Origin: Chlorobiota bacterium
GTDB lineage: Bacteria > Bacteroidota > Ignavibacteria > Kapaibacteriales > NICIL-2
Length of the DNA stretch: 64,000 nucleotides
Assembly (NCBI GenBank): GCA_026415505.1
Contig: JAOAGY010000006.1
Span: forward strand, 1 to 64,000
Reading direction: 5' to 3'
The notes under the pieces are model-generated. The model saw only the letters and a program-made list of their open reading frames with translations, ran no database searches and was not told where the DNA came from. Position numbers and translations under genes: made by a program. Shown one piece after another: positions 8,402-17,104 of this stretch. Numbering within the stretch: the first letter of the stretch is position 1; each line of letters starts with the position of its first letter.

Positions 8402-10159
8402 ATGGAAGATTCGATCCTGCAGAGCGATTCGTGGTTGCTCGATCTCGCCGTGGGAGTGCTTGTCTTCGCTTTCGTCGCGATAGCGCTGGTGTTTCTCTGC
8501 TACTACATGCTCTACCCGTTTTTCTCCACCGTCGAAGAAACGCTCAGACGCTGGATTGGGCGCAAAAAGGAAGAGCATCAGCAGCGAACGCAGCGGGACG
8601 ACGATACGTTCACCGACGAGCTCAGCGATTTTGCCAAGGATCATTCGCTCGTGCGCGTCCAAACAGTACAAGCCGACTTCGCTGCCCATTCGATCGGCGA
8701 CGCTATGGCGCAACAGTGCAAGCAGATGCACGAAGAGATCGGAGCGGTCGCCAAGCTTCAAGGCGAGATCAAGCATACTCTCGGGCAACTCAAGGAAGCA
8801 GTTGTCAAGCTCGTCAAGTCATACCAACAATTTACCCTCGTTCAAGCGGAGCTTCCCTCCATCATCAGCCATGAGCTGAGCAAGCGAGGGAATACTTTCG
8901 TACTCGTCGTGTTGGGGATACTGCTGGTGGGGTTGATTACGGTCAATACCGGTCTGCTCAGCAGAATACTCGTCGAGCACGGGATCGTCCCGGAGCGATA
9001 CAAGCTACTGGGTGTTCCGCTGTCTTATGTTTTTGCGATTCTGCTGACGTTGGTCGAAGCAGGCACCGGTGCTGCATTCGACTCCCTCAGGAATCAAGCC
9101 AAAGAAGAAAGCGGCAAGCCGCTCAGAGCATTCCTGATGTTGCCGATAATTCTCGTGTTGGCAGGAATCGAGGGCTATTTCTATTCCCGCATCGGGGACG
9201 ACAAAAGCATCGTTCACCTGCCATTGTTCGGTACCCTTCCCGAAAGCGACATCTACTTTCTGTGGGGCATGGCACTGGTCATCGTTCTCGCCATACTCGG
9301 CAACAGTGTCTTTTCCACGGGGATGAAAGTCTTCAAGGGCTATTCGCTGCGCCGGTTCAATGCTCTCGTCGAGAGGTTCTTGGAACGTAGCGGCAAAATC
9401 GAGAAAACATTTGGTATGGTGCAAGAGAACATCGCCAGCTTGTCGGATCGGCTGCAGGCTGTCGGCATAGACGTCTGCGACCTCGAAGCGAAAGCCGGCG
9501 ATCTTGTGGGATTGATCGGGGGCATCGAACAATCCGCTCCACAGAAAGCCGAACTTGTGAGCCAGCAGCTTTCGCTGCAGGATGTCCGTTCGATCGTCAC
9601 AAAGGTCGTCATCTGGATTTTCGCCGGATTCGGATTGATCGTGATCGGCTTGCCGTTGCTCTTTTTCGTGTTTTCTGCGTTCTTCTCCGATAGGCTCGTT
9701 GTCATCGGAGTTGCATTGGGCATTGCGGTTCTGAGCGGACTGATCGGCCACCAACTCGGCAAAGTGCACGCAAAAGTGTACATCGGTACGAAAAACAGCG
9801 AACAGCATATCGAACTTATCGAAAGCCCGAGGTTGACGATAATCGCGGGGCTGATGTTGATCGCAGTCTTTGCGATTACTGCTTTTGTGCTCCTTCAATC
9901 CCTGCCGATCGAGCTCGTTGTCTTGACAGCGGTGATGTGCAGCTCGATCGCCGTCGCCGGATGGCAAATTTCCCTGCACGAGGAATTTCTGCGACTGGGC
10001 TTGAGGAAAAGCGGCATCTTGCTTCGGATGGTGATCCGGTGGGTGCAACTGGCTATCGTGACGGTGTTCCATGGCATGATCCTCGTCGGCAAGTACGTGG
10101 TGTACATGTTCGCGCTGCCGCTGTCGAGTACAGCCGAAACGAAACAATCGAGCGCGTGA
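8402..10159 (+). CDS. Large polytopic membrane protein of the accessory island, unknown family
   Basis: I do not recognise this 585-residue protein. It has an N-terminal membrane helix (about 13-42), then a charged cytoplasmic-type segment and an amphipathic coiled-coil region (about 110-160). Several helices follow (around 165-185, 203-225, 240-258, 280-300), then a second coiled-coil region (about 315-390), and finally five or so further helices. It lacks the MotA, ABC and transporter motifs I looked for. The start is supported by GAGGTG 5 bases before the ATG. The lipoprotein gene begins 2 bases after the stop, so the two are co-transcribed. I infer a membrane hub or channel for the island's system. 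Confidence 0.75.
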   Translation: MEDSILQSDSWLLDLAVGVLVFAFVAIALVFLCYYMLYPFFSTVEETLRRWIGRKKEEHQQRTQRDDDTFTDELSDFAKDHSLVRVQTVQADFAAHSIGDAMAQQCKQMHEEIGAVAKLQGEIKHTLGQLKEAVVKLVKSYQQFTLVQAELPSIISHELSKRGNTFVLVVLGILLVGLITVNTGLLSRILVEHGIVPERYKLLGVPLSYVFAILLTLVEAGTGAAFDSLRNQAKEESGKPLRAFLMLPIILVLAGIEGYFYSRIGDDKSIVHLPLFGTLPESDIYFLWGMALVIVLAILGNSVFSTGMKVFKGYSLRRFNALVERFLERSGKIEKTFGMVQENIASLSDRLQAVGIDVCDLEAKAGDLVGLIGGIEQSAPQKAELVSQQLSLQDVRSIVTKVVIWIFAGFGLIVIGLPLLFFVFSAFFSDRLVVIGVALGIAVLSGLIGHQLGKVHAKVYIGTKNSEQHIELIESPRLTIIAGLMLIAVFAITAFVLLQSLPIELVVLTAVMCSSIAVAGWQISLHEEFLRLGLRKSGILLRMVIRWVQLAIVTVFHGMILVGKYVVYMFALPLSSTAETKQSSA

Positions 10160-10161
10160 CC

Positions 10162-11556
10162 ATGAGTGTTGCTTCGATCTATCGACGCGTCGCGATCGTG
10201 TCGGTCGCCTGCGTGGTCGTTTCGGGTTGCTCGAACGAGAACGTTCCTGCTGGCAATCCTGATGCGGGGGACGACAGCAAAAGTGTCGCCGTCACCGTGC
10301 TTATCGATCTCAGCAGAAGCTTCGTGCCGAGTTCACCGGCGGACATGGGTCGAACCGATCCGCTCGCCAACGACATCGGTGCACTGCGTGCACTGAATCG
10401 AGTGCTCGTCGAGCGTTCGTCGTCGTTCGAGCGACTCAAAATCGTGTGGTCGAGAATCGGCAGCGCAAGCTTGGCGGAAAATCTCCTCTGCCCACCGATC
10501 GAGATGAGACCGAGCCTGTTGAAAAACGGTCGTGGATCGATCGCTTCTGCCGATGCACTTGCCGATACGCTGGAAGCGACTCTCGCCAGCATCGCTGAGA
10601 AAATGCGCGACCCACGCTTTCATGCCGATTACACTGACATCGGCGGTGCGTTGGCGATCGCATCGAAAGCAGCCGGACCGACGTATGCGCACCGGTACAT
10701 TGTCGTCCTGTCGGATTTTATCGAGGACTTGCCGCAGAGACGAACCTCGGTCAGTTTCGAATTGCACGGCGAAACAGTCGTTCTGCTTCACAGGGTCGGT
10801 TTCCGTTACAGCGGCGATCTCGATAGTCATCTTGCAAACGTCGGGCGATGGGTCGAGCATCTTCGCCAAGCAGGTGCAGGGAGAGTTGTCGCCATTCCCG
10901 TTCAATTGATGTCGAAGCTCCTGTGGGCATCGCTGCTCGAGGGACAGCCGATCGGAACGCAGATAAACGTTCTGCTGGCTGATGCACGCTGTTTCGAGCA
11001 CGATCTATCGCGTCGCCTTCGCGACGTGGTCAGTGGCATCGCAATCCACATTGCGTCTCGATCCGATACGACGTTCCCGATCGCCGCACGATGGCTCGTC
11101 ACCGATGAAAGCGGCTTGAGACCTCGCGTATCGTCCGCTGTCGAGTACATTCCGACACTCATCAAAAACGGAAAGTCAGTATCGAGACCGCGAGATTTCA
11201 CGGCAGTCCTCGACACTGTGTTCCGGCGGGAAGTCGCCTGCTGGGTACCGCACAACGAAGGTCTTGCAACGACTCTGCGTATGTTGGCATCGCCAGCCAT
11301 CAGTCCAGCGCGGTCGTGTATCGTGGTTGTCGGCAGCTTGTCGTCGCATCGGCATCCGATCCCGGAAACGGTGCACTGCCCTCGGCGGACGTGTGTGCTC
11401 TTGATCAATCTGCCGAGCGGTCGTGAGTCGGGGGATCAGATCGAGCGAGAATTGAGTCGCTGGAAATACGCATTCCGGCGCGGTGGAGCCGAAAAGGTTT
11501 ACGAGATTCAACTCGCCACGTTTACCCCTGACGACCTCGAAGCGATCGAGTGGTGA
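10162..11556 (+). CDS. Lipoprotein with von Willebrand A-like domain(s), accessory island
   Basis: The product has 464 residues. A signal peptide ends in the lipobox VVSGC (Cys23), so it is an exported lipoprotein. From about residue 40 it has the alternating strand/helix pattern of a vWA fold. The first strand VAVTVLIDLSRS resembles a MIDAS start (D-x-S-x-S), and a later strand reads RYIVVLSDFIED. A second half (about 230-460) repeats the pattern (RVVAIPVQL, CIVVVGSLSS, CVLLINLPSG) without clear metal residues. The ATG at 10162 follows the membrane gene by 2 bases; the track start at 9937 runs through that gene. The partner or ligand is unknown. Confidence 0.75.
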   Translation: MSVASIYRRVAIVSVACVVVSGCSNENVPAGNPDAGDDSKSVAVTVLIDLSRSFVPSSPADMGRTDPLANDIGALRALNRVLVERSSSFERLKIVWSRIGSASLAENLLCPPIEMRPSLLKNGRGSIASADALADTLEATLASIAEKMRDPRFHADYTDIGGALAIASKAAGPTYAHRYIVVLSDFIEDLPQRRTSVSFELHGETVVLLHRVGFRYSGDLDSHLANVGRWVEHLRQAGAGRVVAIPVQLMSKLLWASLLEGQPIGTQINVLLADARCFEHDLSRRLRDVVSGIAIHIASRSDTTFPIAARWLVTDESGLRPRVSSAVEYIPTLIKNGKSVSRPRDFTAVLDTVFRREVACWVPHNEGLATTLRMLASPAISPARSCIVVVGSLSSHRHPIPETVHCPRRTCVLLINLPSGRESGDQIERELSRWKYAFRRGGAEKVYEIQLATFTPDDLEAIEW

Positions 11557-11603
11557 AGTCGGAACGCGGATCGCTCGGTAGTCGTCGGCGGAGTGGATCT
11601 GTG

Positions 11604-11652
11604 TTGCGTAATTTGCTTTTGCAGCAGAAGGGAAGGGCGATAGTAGCAGTAC
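11604..11652 (+). promoter_or_regulatory. Shared 5' element, copy B (upstream of the helicase gene)
   Basis: TTGCGTAATTTGCTTTTGCAGCAGAAGGG, then GTAGCAGTAC, matches copy A at 8287-8333. It fills the 111-base gap between the lipoprotein and the nuclease-helicase genes and ends 16 bases before the helicase ATG. Two separated genes of one island carrying the same leader implies co-regulation. Confidence 0.6.
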
Positions 11653-11667
11653 AGCCGCAATGTCCCT

Positions 11668-14600
11668 ATGGCTGATGAATTCGTTTTCACGGCAGCTGCA
11701 CGGTTAGAATCGCTGTGGTCGGACAAGCTCGACGAGCTATTGGCTGATGCGAGCTGTGCGACGATGCGAATCGAATCGCACGATCTGAAGTTCGGCAGCA
11801 TCTCTGGCGATTCAGTATCGGCACTTTTTGCCATCATCGACAAAATCCTTGTTCGTGGCAAGCCGACGCTCTGCGCCTGGGAGTACGAGAACTACCTTTT
11901 GCTCATAGTCGAGCGATTGCGTGCAGGCAACGAGCGCGCTTCTCGAGCGATGCATCTTCCGCGCCCGATCCCACGACGAACAGACGATCAAGAGCTCGGG
12001 TATCGGTTCGATTCTCTCGACATCGACGATCTTGTCGAGCGAGCACGCGCACTGCTTTCCGGCGAAGGATACGTTCCCGACTGCCGCATTCGATTGCCGG
12101 ACATGTTGAAACGACTTGCGAGCCAATACGAAGTCGAACTGGTAGAGCGGATCGGCGAGATCGCCCCGCGACTGCTGCCGATGCTCCACTGGCAAGCACG
12201 TCTTGCCGAGCTCTGCACAGGCATGGATGTGCAGACGAGCAACGAGCGTGTGGACTTCGCATTCGTTGGAAACAAGCAGCGTATGGTGATCGAAGTCGAT
12301 GGACCGCAGCACCGTGTCGGGGTAACAACGCTGTCGGACCAAAAGCGCAATGAACTGCTGAAAAGCTCTGGGTGGAAAATCGGTCGTATTGCCACCGAGA
12401 GGCTACGGGAAGTCGGTACGGATGCGGTTGCAAGAAAAGTTGCAGAATTGCTCGCAGTACCGTGCGATCGTCCGTGCGACGACAATCTCTGGGGATACAT
12501 CCAAGACCACCTCGATATGGAGGCAGCGCTGTTGCTGGTTCTTTATCCGAATGCTTTGCATCAATGCGTGCGTGCGTTGGTGCAGTTGTATTTGCGTGGC
12601 GTTTTGCCGTACGACCGACGGCATACGGTCAAGGTCATCGAAGAGGATCTTTTGGTTGTCCACGAGGCGTTCGTGGTGTTGTGGAATATGTGGGAGAATC
12701 TTACGACGATCTATCCTCAACTGCCGAAGCCGCCGCAACTGGTGCTGCATGTACAACAGCGGCTGCTCGCACCAATGATCGCACCGATGCAGCATCCAGC
12801 GATCACCGCAGTTTCCGAGGAGCGAACCGGTGACGAGTGGGACCTGATACTCTCGCACAGTGCGTTTCTGGGGAGCTGGCAAATCGGCAAGAGGGAACGG
12901 GTGTCGGAGCTACCGCCCGGCATTCCTCGTGTGGCGATTCGGCGAGGAATATCGGTACACGATCACCGGCAAATCGAACTTGTCGAGAAGACCTATGCCG
13001 CCGATCTGGATTACCTGGAACAGTATCTCCGCTTCGAACCAGACGCCGACCAGCTCGTCCGATCAGACAAAGCTGGCGATCGGCGTATCAAGCGCGCTCA
13101 TGCGGCACTGCGATACTTTCTGCAGGGCATTTTTCGTTTTCGCGGCTTCCGTTCCGGGCAGCTGCGTTCGATCGCCCGACTTCTTCAGCGCAAGGATACG
13201 ATCGTTTTGCTTCCGACCGGTGCGGGCAAATCGCTGATCTTCCAGTACAGCAGCATGCTGCAACCAGGCGCGACGCTCGTTGTCGATCCGTTGCTGTCGC
13301 TGATGCTGGATCAAGTCGACAATCTCCGCAGCCGTGGCTTCGACACGGTGGAGATGATCGGGAGCATGCAAGAACAAAGTCAAAGACACGATGTTCTCGA
13401 GCGGTTCGGCGAGCGAAAAATCTTGTTTCTCTACGTGACTCCAGAACGGTTGCAAAACCCGTCGTTTCGCGAACAGCTCCGCGCGACAGCTCGTCTTGTG
13501 ACGATACCGTTTGCCGTCGTCGATGAGGCGCATTGTCTTTCGGAATGGGGGCATGACTTTCGAGTATCGTATCTGCACTTGCCACGTAATCTGCGGAAAT
13601 ACTGTGCGACAGGATCGGGCGACGAGCCGACCATCATCGCTCTGACCGGTACAGCCTCGTATTCGGTTCTGCGAGATTTACGGGTCGAGATGGAAATCAA
13701 AACCGAAGACAGCATCGTCACGCCACCGACATTCGATCGCCCGGAGCTTACTTTCGACGTCCATATCGTCGACGATCCAGAAGCACGTTTCAAGCAACTC
13801 GAGATACTACGGCAGCAATTGCCGAAAAAACTCGGTATAAACCCCAGGACGTTTTTTCTTCCACAAGGGGCGGACACTTGCAGCGGTATCGTTTTTGTCC
13901 CTCATGTCAATGGTCCTTTGGGCGCTCTCGAGATCGCCAACCGACTCGGACATCGGTGCTATTACACTGGCGATGCACCGAAAGGGGTGGGATACGGCGA
14001 TCATGCCGAGCACAAAAGGAATGTTCAGGAACGCTTCAAACGTAACGAAATCCAGGAATTAGTGGCGACGAAATCCTTCGGCATGGGGATAGACAAGCCG
14101 AACATTCGCTACACGATTCACTACGTCATGCCGCAATCCATCGAGGGGTTCTACCAAGAAGCAGGGCGTGCTGGGCGCGATGGCAACAAGTCCTATTGTG
14201 CGATCATTTACTCACCGATGAACCGTTCTGTGTTCGAGGACGTGCTCTTCGAGGGTGACTGGGAAAACGCGCGGAAGATATTTAGGCGGTATTCCAAGGA
14301 TGTGCGAGGCGATCTTGGCGTGCAGCTCTGGTTCGTGTACAACTCGTACAAAGGTGTCGGTAGCGAGATTTCACGAGTGGTATCGCTATTTCGGACAGAG
14401 ATCGAACCGCGATTGGGCAGAGTCAGAGGCACTGTCAAGATAGAGCTGGCAAACAGCGGCAGGGACGAGAACGGAATCAAAAACGACCACGAGCGCTCCC
14501 TGTATCGTCTCATGCTCTTGGGAATTGTCAAGGACTATACGGTCAAGTGGAGCACTCAGGGAAAGTTCTTCGAAATCGAATGTTACCATCCGACACCGAA

Positions 14601-15450
14601 AGAAATGATCGCAGCCTTGCAGCGCTATCTGTTGCAGTACAAGCCGCAGCGGTACGTCGGGGACATGATTGCTCGTATCCCGTCCGAGGAAACGCTTCCC
14701 GAGGCGATCGAGCCAGCGATACGAGTGTTGATCGAGTTCATCTACAGCGAGATCGTCAGTCGGCGCAAGCAAGCGATCCGGCAAATGTGCGATTTGTGCG
14801 AGAGCTTTCGCAGCGATGAAGAATTTCGCCGCCAGATGCTCAATTACCTTCAGGAGTCAGAGTTTAGTGGTATCCTCAAAGAATGGCTCGGAAAAGGATT
14901 CGATGAAATCGGACTGGTGGGTATTCACGACGTTCTCTCTCGATGCACCCAAGAGGTCGATTGGCAAGAGCTCCTGGGAACGCTCAATCGTATGTTGACC
15001 GACGATCCCACAAATCTGCCGCTGTTGCTCTTGCGTCTGCTGGTCCGCATCCGTACAAGCGACAGCGAGAGTATCACCGATAGCGATGCGCGAGAGCTTG
15101 CCAGGCAATTGAATCACTTTTTCGAGCATCGCCAACGGCATCACGAGAGCATTCGCCAACTGCTGTTCGACATACTCGCTGATGTGTATGCATCGCGACC
15201 GAAGAGCGCCGACCGAGTCGTTCGTCGAGCGATCGTGCCGGAACTCACCGACGGTCTTTCGGATGAGCTTTACACTGCTCTCTGCGAGCGATACGACCGC
15301 ATTCAACTTCCCGAACTGCGCCGACTATGTCAGTCGCTGCAGCTTCGACGACATATTCTTCGGCTTCAACCGATCGTCGACGGACTCGACAAAATGTTGA
15401 ACAACTCTGCGCCAAACACTCATGAGCCAAGCCGGACCGCTCGAACATGA
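11668..15450 (+). CDS. Nuclease-RecQ helicase fusion protein
   Basis: This is a 1260-residue cytoplasmic protein. Residues about 190-265 hold a DUF559/Vsr-like PD-(D/E)XK nuclease core: RVDFAFV, VIEVDGPQH, then DQKRNELLKSSGWK. A helical linker of about 220 residues follows. The RecQ helicase core begins at about 485 with motif 0 (FRFRGFRSGQLRSI), Walker A LLPTGAGKS (about 513), the DEAH-type box VVDEAHCLSEWGHDF (about 617) and motif VI GFYQEAGRAGRDG (about 828). A partial RecQ zinc region has only one CxxC (MCDLCESF) and lacks the second Cys pair. The C-terminal ~200 residues are helical. No HRDC domain is evident. RecQ unwinds DNA 3'-5'; coupling to a nuclease points to DNA processing, possibly anti-phage. 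That role is inferred. Confidence 0.85.
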   Translation: MADEFVFTAAARLESLWSDKLDELLADASCATMRIESHDLKFGSISGDSVSALFAIIDKILVRGKPTLCAWEYENYLLLIVERLRAGNERASRAMHLPRPIPRRTDDQELGYRFDSLDIDDLVERARALLSGEGYVPDCRIRLPDMLKRLASQYEVELVERIGEIAPRLLPMLHWQARLAELCTGMDVQTSNERVDFAFVGNKQRMVIEVDGPQHRVGVTTLSDQKRNELLKSSGWKIGRIATERLREVGTDAVARKVAELLAVPCDRPCDDNLWGYIQDHLDMEAALLLVLYPNALHQCVRALVQLYLRGVLPYDRRHTVKVIEEDLLVVHEAFVVLWNMWENLTTIYPQLPKPPQLVLHVQQRLLAPMIAPMQHPAITAVSEERTGDEWDLILSHSAFLGSWQIGKRERVSELPPGIPRVAIRRGISVHDHRQIELVEKTYAADLDYLEQYLRFEPDADQLVRSDKAGDRRIKRAHAALRYFLQGIFRFRGFRSGQLRSIARLLQRKDTIVLLPTGAGKSLIFQYSSMLQPGATLVVDPLLSLMLDQVDNLRSRGFDTVEMIGSMQEQSQRHDVLERFGERKILFLYVTPERLQNPSFREQLRATARLVTIPFAVVDEAHCLSEWGHDFRVSYLHLPRNLRKYCATGSGDEPTIIALTGTASYSVLRDLRVEMEIKTEDSIVTPPTFDRPELTFDVHIVDDPEARFKQLEILRQQLPKKLGINPRTFFLPQGADTCSGIVFVPHVNGPLGALEIANRLGHRCYYTGDAPKGVGYGDHAEHKRNVQERFKRNEIQELVATKSFGMGIDKPNIRYTIHYVMPQSIEGFYQEAGRAGRDGNKSYCAIIYSPMNRSVFEDVLFEGDWENARKIFRRYSKDVRGDLGVQLWFVYNSYKGVGSEISRVVSLFRTEIEPRLGRVRGTVKIELANSGRDENGIKNDHERSLYRLMLLGIVKDYTVKWSTQGKFFEIECYHPTPKEMIAALQRYLLQYKPQRYVGDMIARIPSEETLPEAIEPAIRVLIEFIYSEIVSRRKQAIRQMCDLCESFRSDEEFRRQMLNYLQESEFSGILKEWLGKGFDEIGLVGIHDVLSRCTQEVDWQELLGTLNRMLTDDPTNLPLLLLRLLVRIRTSDSESITDSDARELARQLNHFFEHRQRHHESIRQLLFDILADVYASRPKSADRVVRRAIVPELTDGLSDELYTALCERYDRIQLPELRRLCQSLQLRRHILRLQPIVDGLDKMLNNSAPNTHEPSRTART

Positions 15451-16450
15451 TGCATTGATCCAACGGCTCATCGAGCAGCTAAAAACGCTGGAGAAAGGAC
15501 AGAAGCTGTTTACCGATGCAGAGCATCGTCTCGACGAAGTGCTCGGTGCAGCATCTCGCAGTCTCGAGATCGGAGAGATTATGCGGGAAAAACTCGATGG
15601 CATGCCGGCTGAATTGACCCAGAAGTTCGAGTCGCTCTACGCCAGCCTTCAGCAAAGTCTTCAGCGTTACCATGAAGACGTTGCCGATCTCTATACCAAG
15701 TATCGAACACTCGGCCAGCAACTTACCAGCGAAGGAGCGTTGGAGCGGTTGCAAGGTGTTTACGAACGACTCGGGACGATCCGAGAACAATTGAATGCAG
15801 CAGTCTCGGAACAGTTTCACCAGGTCACGCAGACGATCACCGAGGTAGCCAGTCAGGCGTCCAATACTGCCCAGCAGGTAACGGCGGCGATTGCAGCCAC
15901 AGTGAAACAACTCCAAAGAGACGTCGCCGAGCAAGTATCTGCACTGCCTTCCTTCGTTCAGAAAGCCGTCGATGCTCAAATGGGGAAAGCCGCCGCAGAG
16001 ATTTCCCGAACGATCGAGCAGAATACCGCATCGCTGCGGTCGGTCGGCGAAGTCATCGAACGTCAGCGAACCATCGAGCAAGGTATCAAAACGATCGTCG
16101 AAGTCCACACCGCGCGCTATCGCGACATCATTCAGCGGCTCGATGCATCCGACAAAAGCGCCGAACGACGTCACGACGACATCGTCCACATCGCCAATCG
16201 GAGCGATGATCTGGAATCCCGCACCAAAGCACTTCAACAGCATACGGAAAAAATCGCCAGTGGTATGGCGATGCTCGTTCGTGCGATGGGAGAGCGTCTC
16301 GACAAACTCGAAAAAGAGCAAGCCGCGCTTGCTCAGAAAATCGAGCAAACAGTCGCAAGCAAAATTTCTCCACTGACCAAGACCCTCTACATCGCTGCCG
16401 GAGCGGCTGTCCTGGCTGTTTTGTTGCTCCTCTACGCTTTGAGTGGTTGA
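15422..16450 (+). CDS. Tail-anchored coiled-coil protein, accessory island
   Basis: The 342-residue protein is almost entirely helical with heptads and many Gln/Glu/Ala residues (for example QQSLQRYHEDVADLYTKY and QASNTAQQVTAAIAATVKQL). It ends in one hydrophobic segment, LYIAAGAAVLAVLLLLYAL, with only two residues after it. This is a C-terminal membrane anchor with the coiled coil in the cytoplasm. There is no catalytic motif. Its ATG lies inside the end of the helicase gene (29-base overlap), so the two are translationally coupled. A plausible job is to tether the helicase or signal from the membrane protein; this is inference. The resemblance to chemoreceptor rods is general coiled-coil similarity only. 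Confidence 0.75.
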   Translation: MSQAGPLEHDALIQRLIEQLKTLEKGQKLFTDAEHRLDEVLGAASRSLEIGEIMREKLDGMPAELTQKFESLYASLQQSLQRYHEDVADLYTKYRTLGQQLTSEGALERLQGVYERLGTIREQLNAAVSEQFHQVTQTITEVASQASNTAQQVTAAIAATVKQLQRDVAEQVSALPSFVQKAVDAQMGKAAAEISRTIEQNTASLRSVGEVIERQRTIEQGIKTIVEVHTARYRDIIQRLDASDKSAERRHDDIVHIANRSDDLESRTKALQQHTEKIASGMAMLVRAMGERLDKLEKEQAALAQKIEQTVASKISPLTKTLYIAAGAAVLAVLLLLYALSG

Positions 16451-16464
16451 CCGCTCGCCACCGC

Positions 16465-17091
16465 TCAGAGGTTGAACAGCAGTTTCACCAGCCGATCGAT
16501 GTTGTACACGTTCCGCCTGGTGAGTTTGGTGCGGTCGCCGCGACATCGCGAGAGCAATTCGACTCGCCCAGCCGTTGCTGTACAGCCTTGTTGGATCGAG
16601 CCGTAACGGATTTCGTAGCCCATGATCGCCGCACAATCTTGGCTGACGATCGGAGTGATGATGACCTGCTGTTTGAAGTTGTGATTGTCCACAGCCTCGA
16701 TCGGCGGAATTTTGTCGATGCCGAGCAGGTCCACGTACTGGCATTTCTGCGTCAACCGCACGGGTTTGAATTTGTCCTGCAGCGTCAGCGTCACGGTGTT
16801 CTGATCTTCCGAGCCGGTAATGACGAGCATCGTGTTGGCGATGTCGACGTTCTCGTAAACGATTTCGAACGGTTCGTTGCGGGGAATCGTAAAGCTGTCC
16901 CCCGGCTTTTGAAAATTCAATCGGTGCTTCGGTCCGGATGTTGTCTGCAGCAGCACATTGTCGCCACTGATGTTGACGGTGATGGAATCGGCGATCATAT
17001 GGGGAAGCTGATACGACGGAGTGATGCAACCACTAGCGACAAGTATCAGCAGAATTGCGGCACAAAGACCGACGACGCGCGGTGCATTCAT
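16465..17091 (-). CDS. Lipoprotein of unknown function, accessory island
   Basis: The 208-residue product has a signal peptide ending in the lipobox VASGC (Cys22), so it is an exported lipoprotein. The mature part is beta-rich (ITVNISGDNVLLQT, NTVTLTLQDKFKPVRL) with five or so later Cys residues that could form disulfides. I recognise no domain. The ATG at 17091 has AAGGAG 8 bases upstream and is preferred over the track start at 17118. It follows the next upstream gene by 13 bases, giving a two-gene minus-strand unit that converges on the helicase unit. Confidence 0.7.
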   Translation of the reverse strand: MNAPRVVGLCAAILLILVASGCITPSYQLPHMIADSITVNISGDNVLLQTTSGPKHRLNFQKPGDSFTIPRNEPFEIVYENVDIANTMLVITGSEDQNTVTLTLQDKFKPVRLTQKCQYVDLLGIDKIPPIEAVDNHNFKQQVIITPIVSQDCAAIMGYEIRYGSIQQGCTATAGRVELLSRCRGDRTKLTRRNVYNIDRLVKLLFNL

Positions 17092-17104
17092 CGAAAGACT
17101 CCTT

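Noticed and set aside
8217-8402. 62-residue N-terminal extension of RtcB, with a CPFC motif
   Set aside because: The extension covers the conserved non-coding element shared with 11604, where no ORF is shared. Family members start near MPEKAITVFG.
10300-10325. Full MIDAS metal site in the island lipoprotein
   Set aside because: The D-x-S-x-S-like start is present, but I could not place the later Thr and Asp with confidence.
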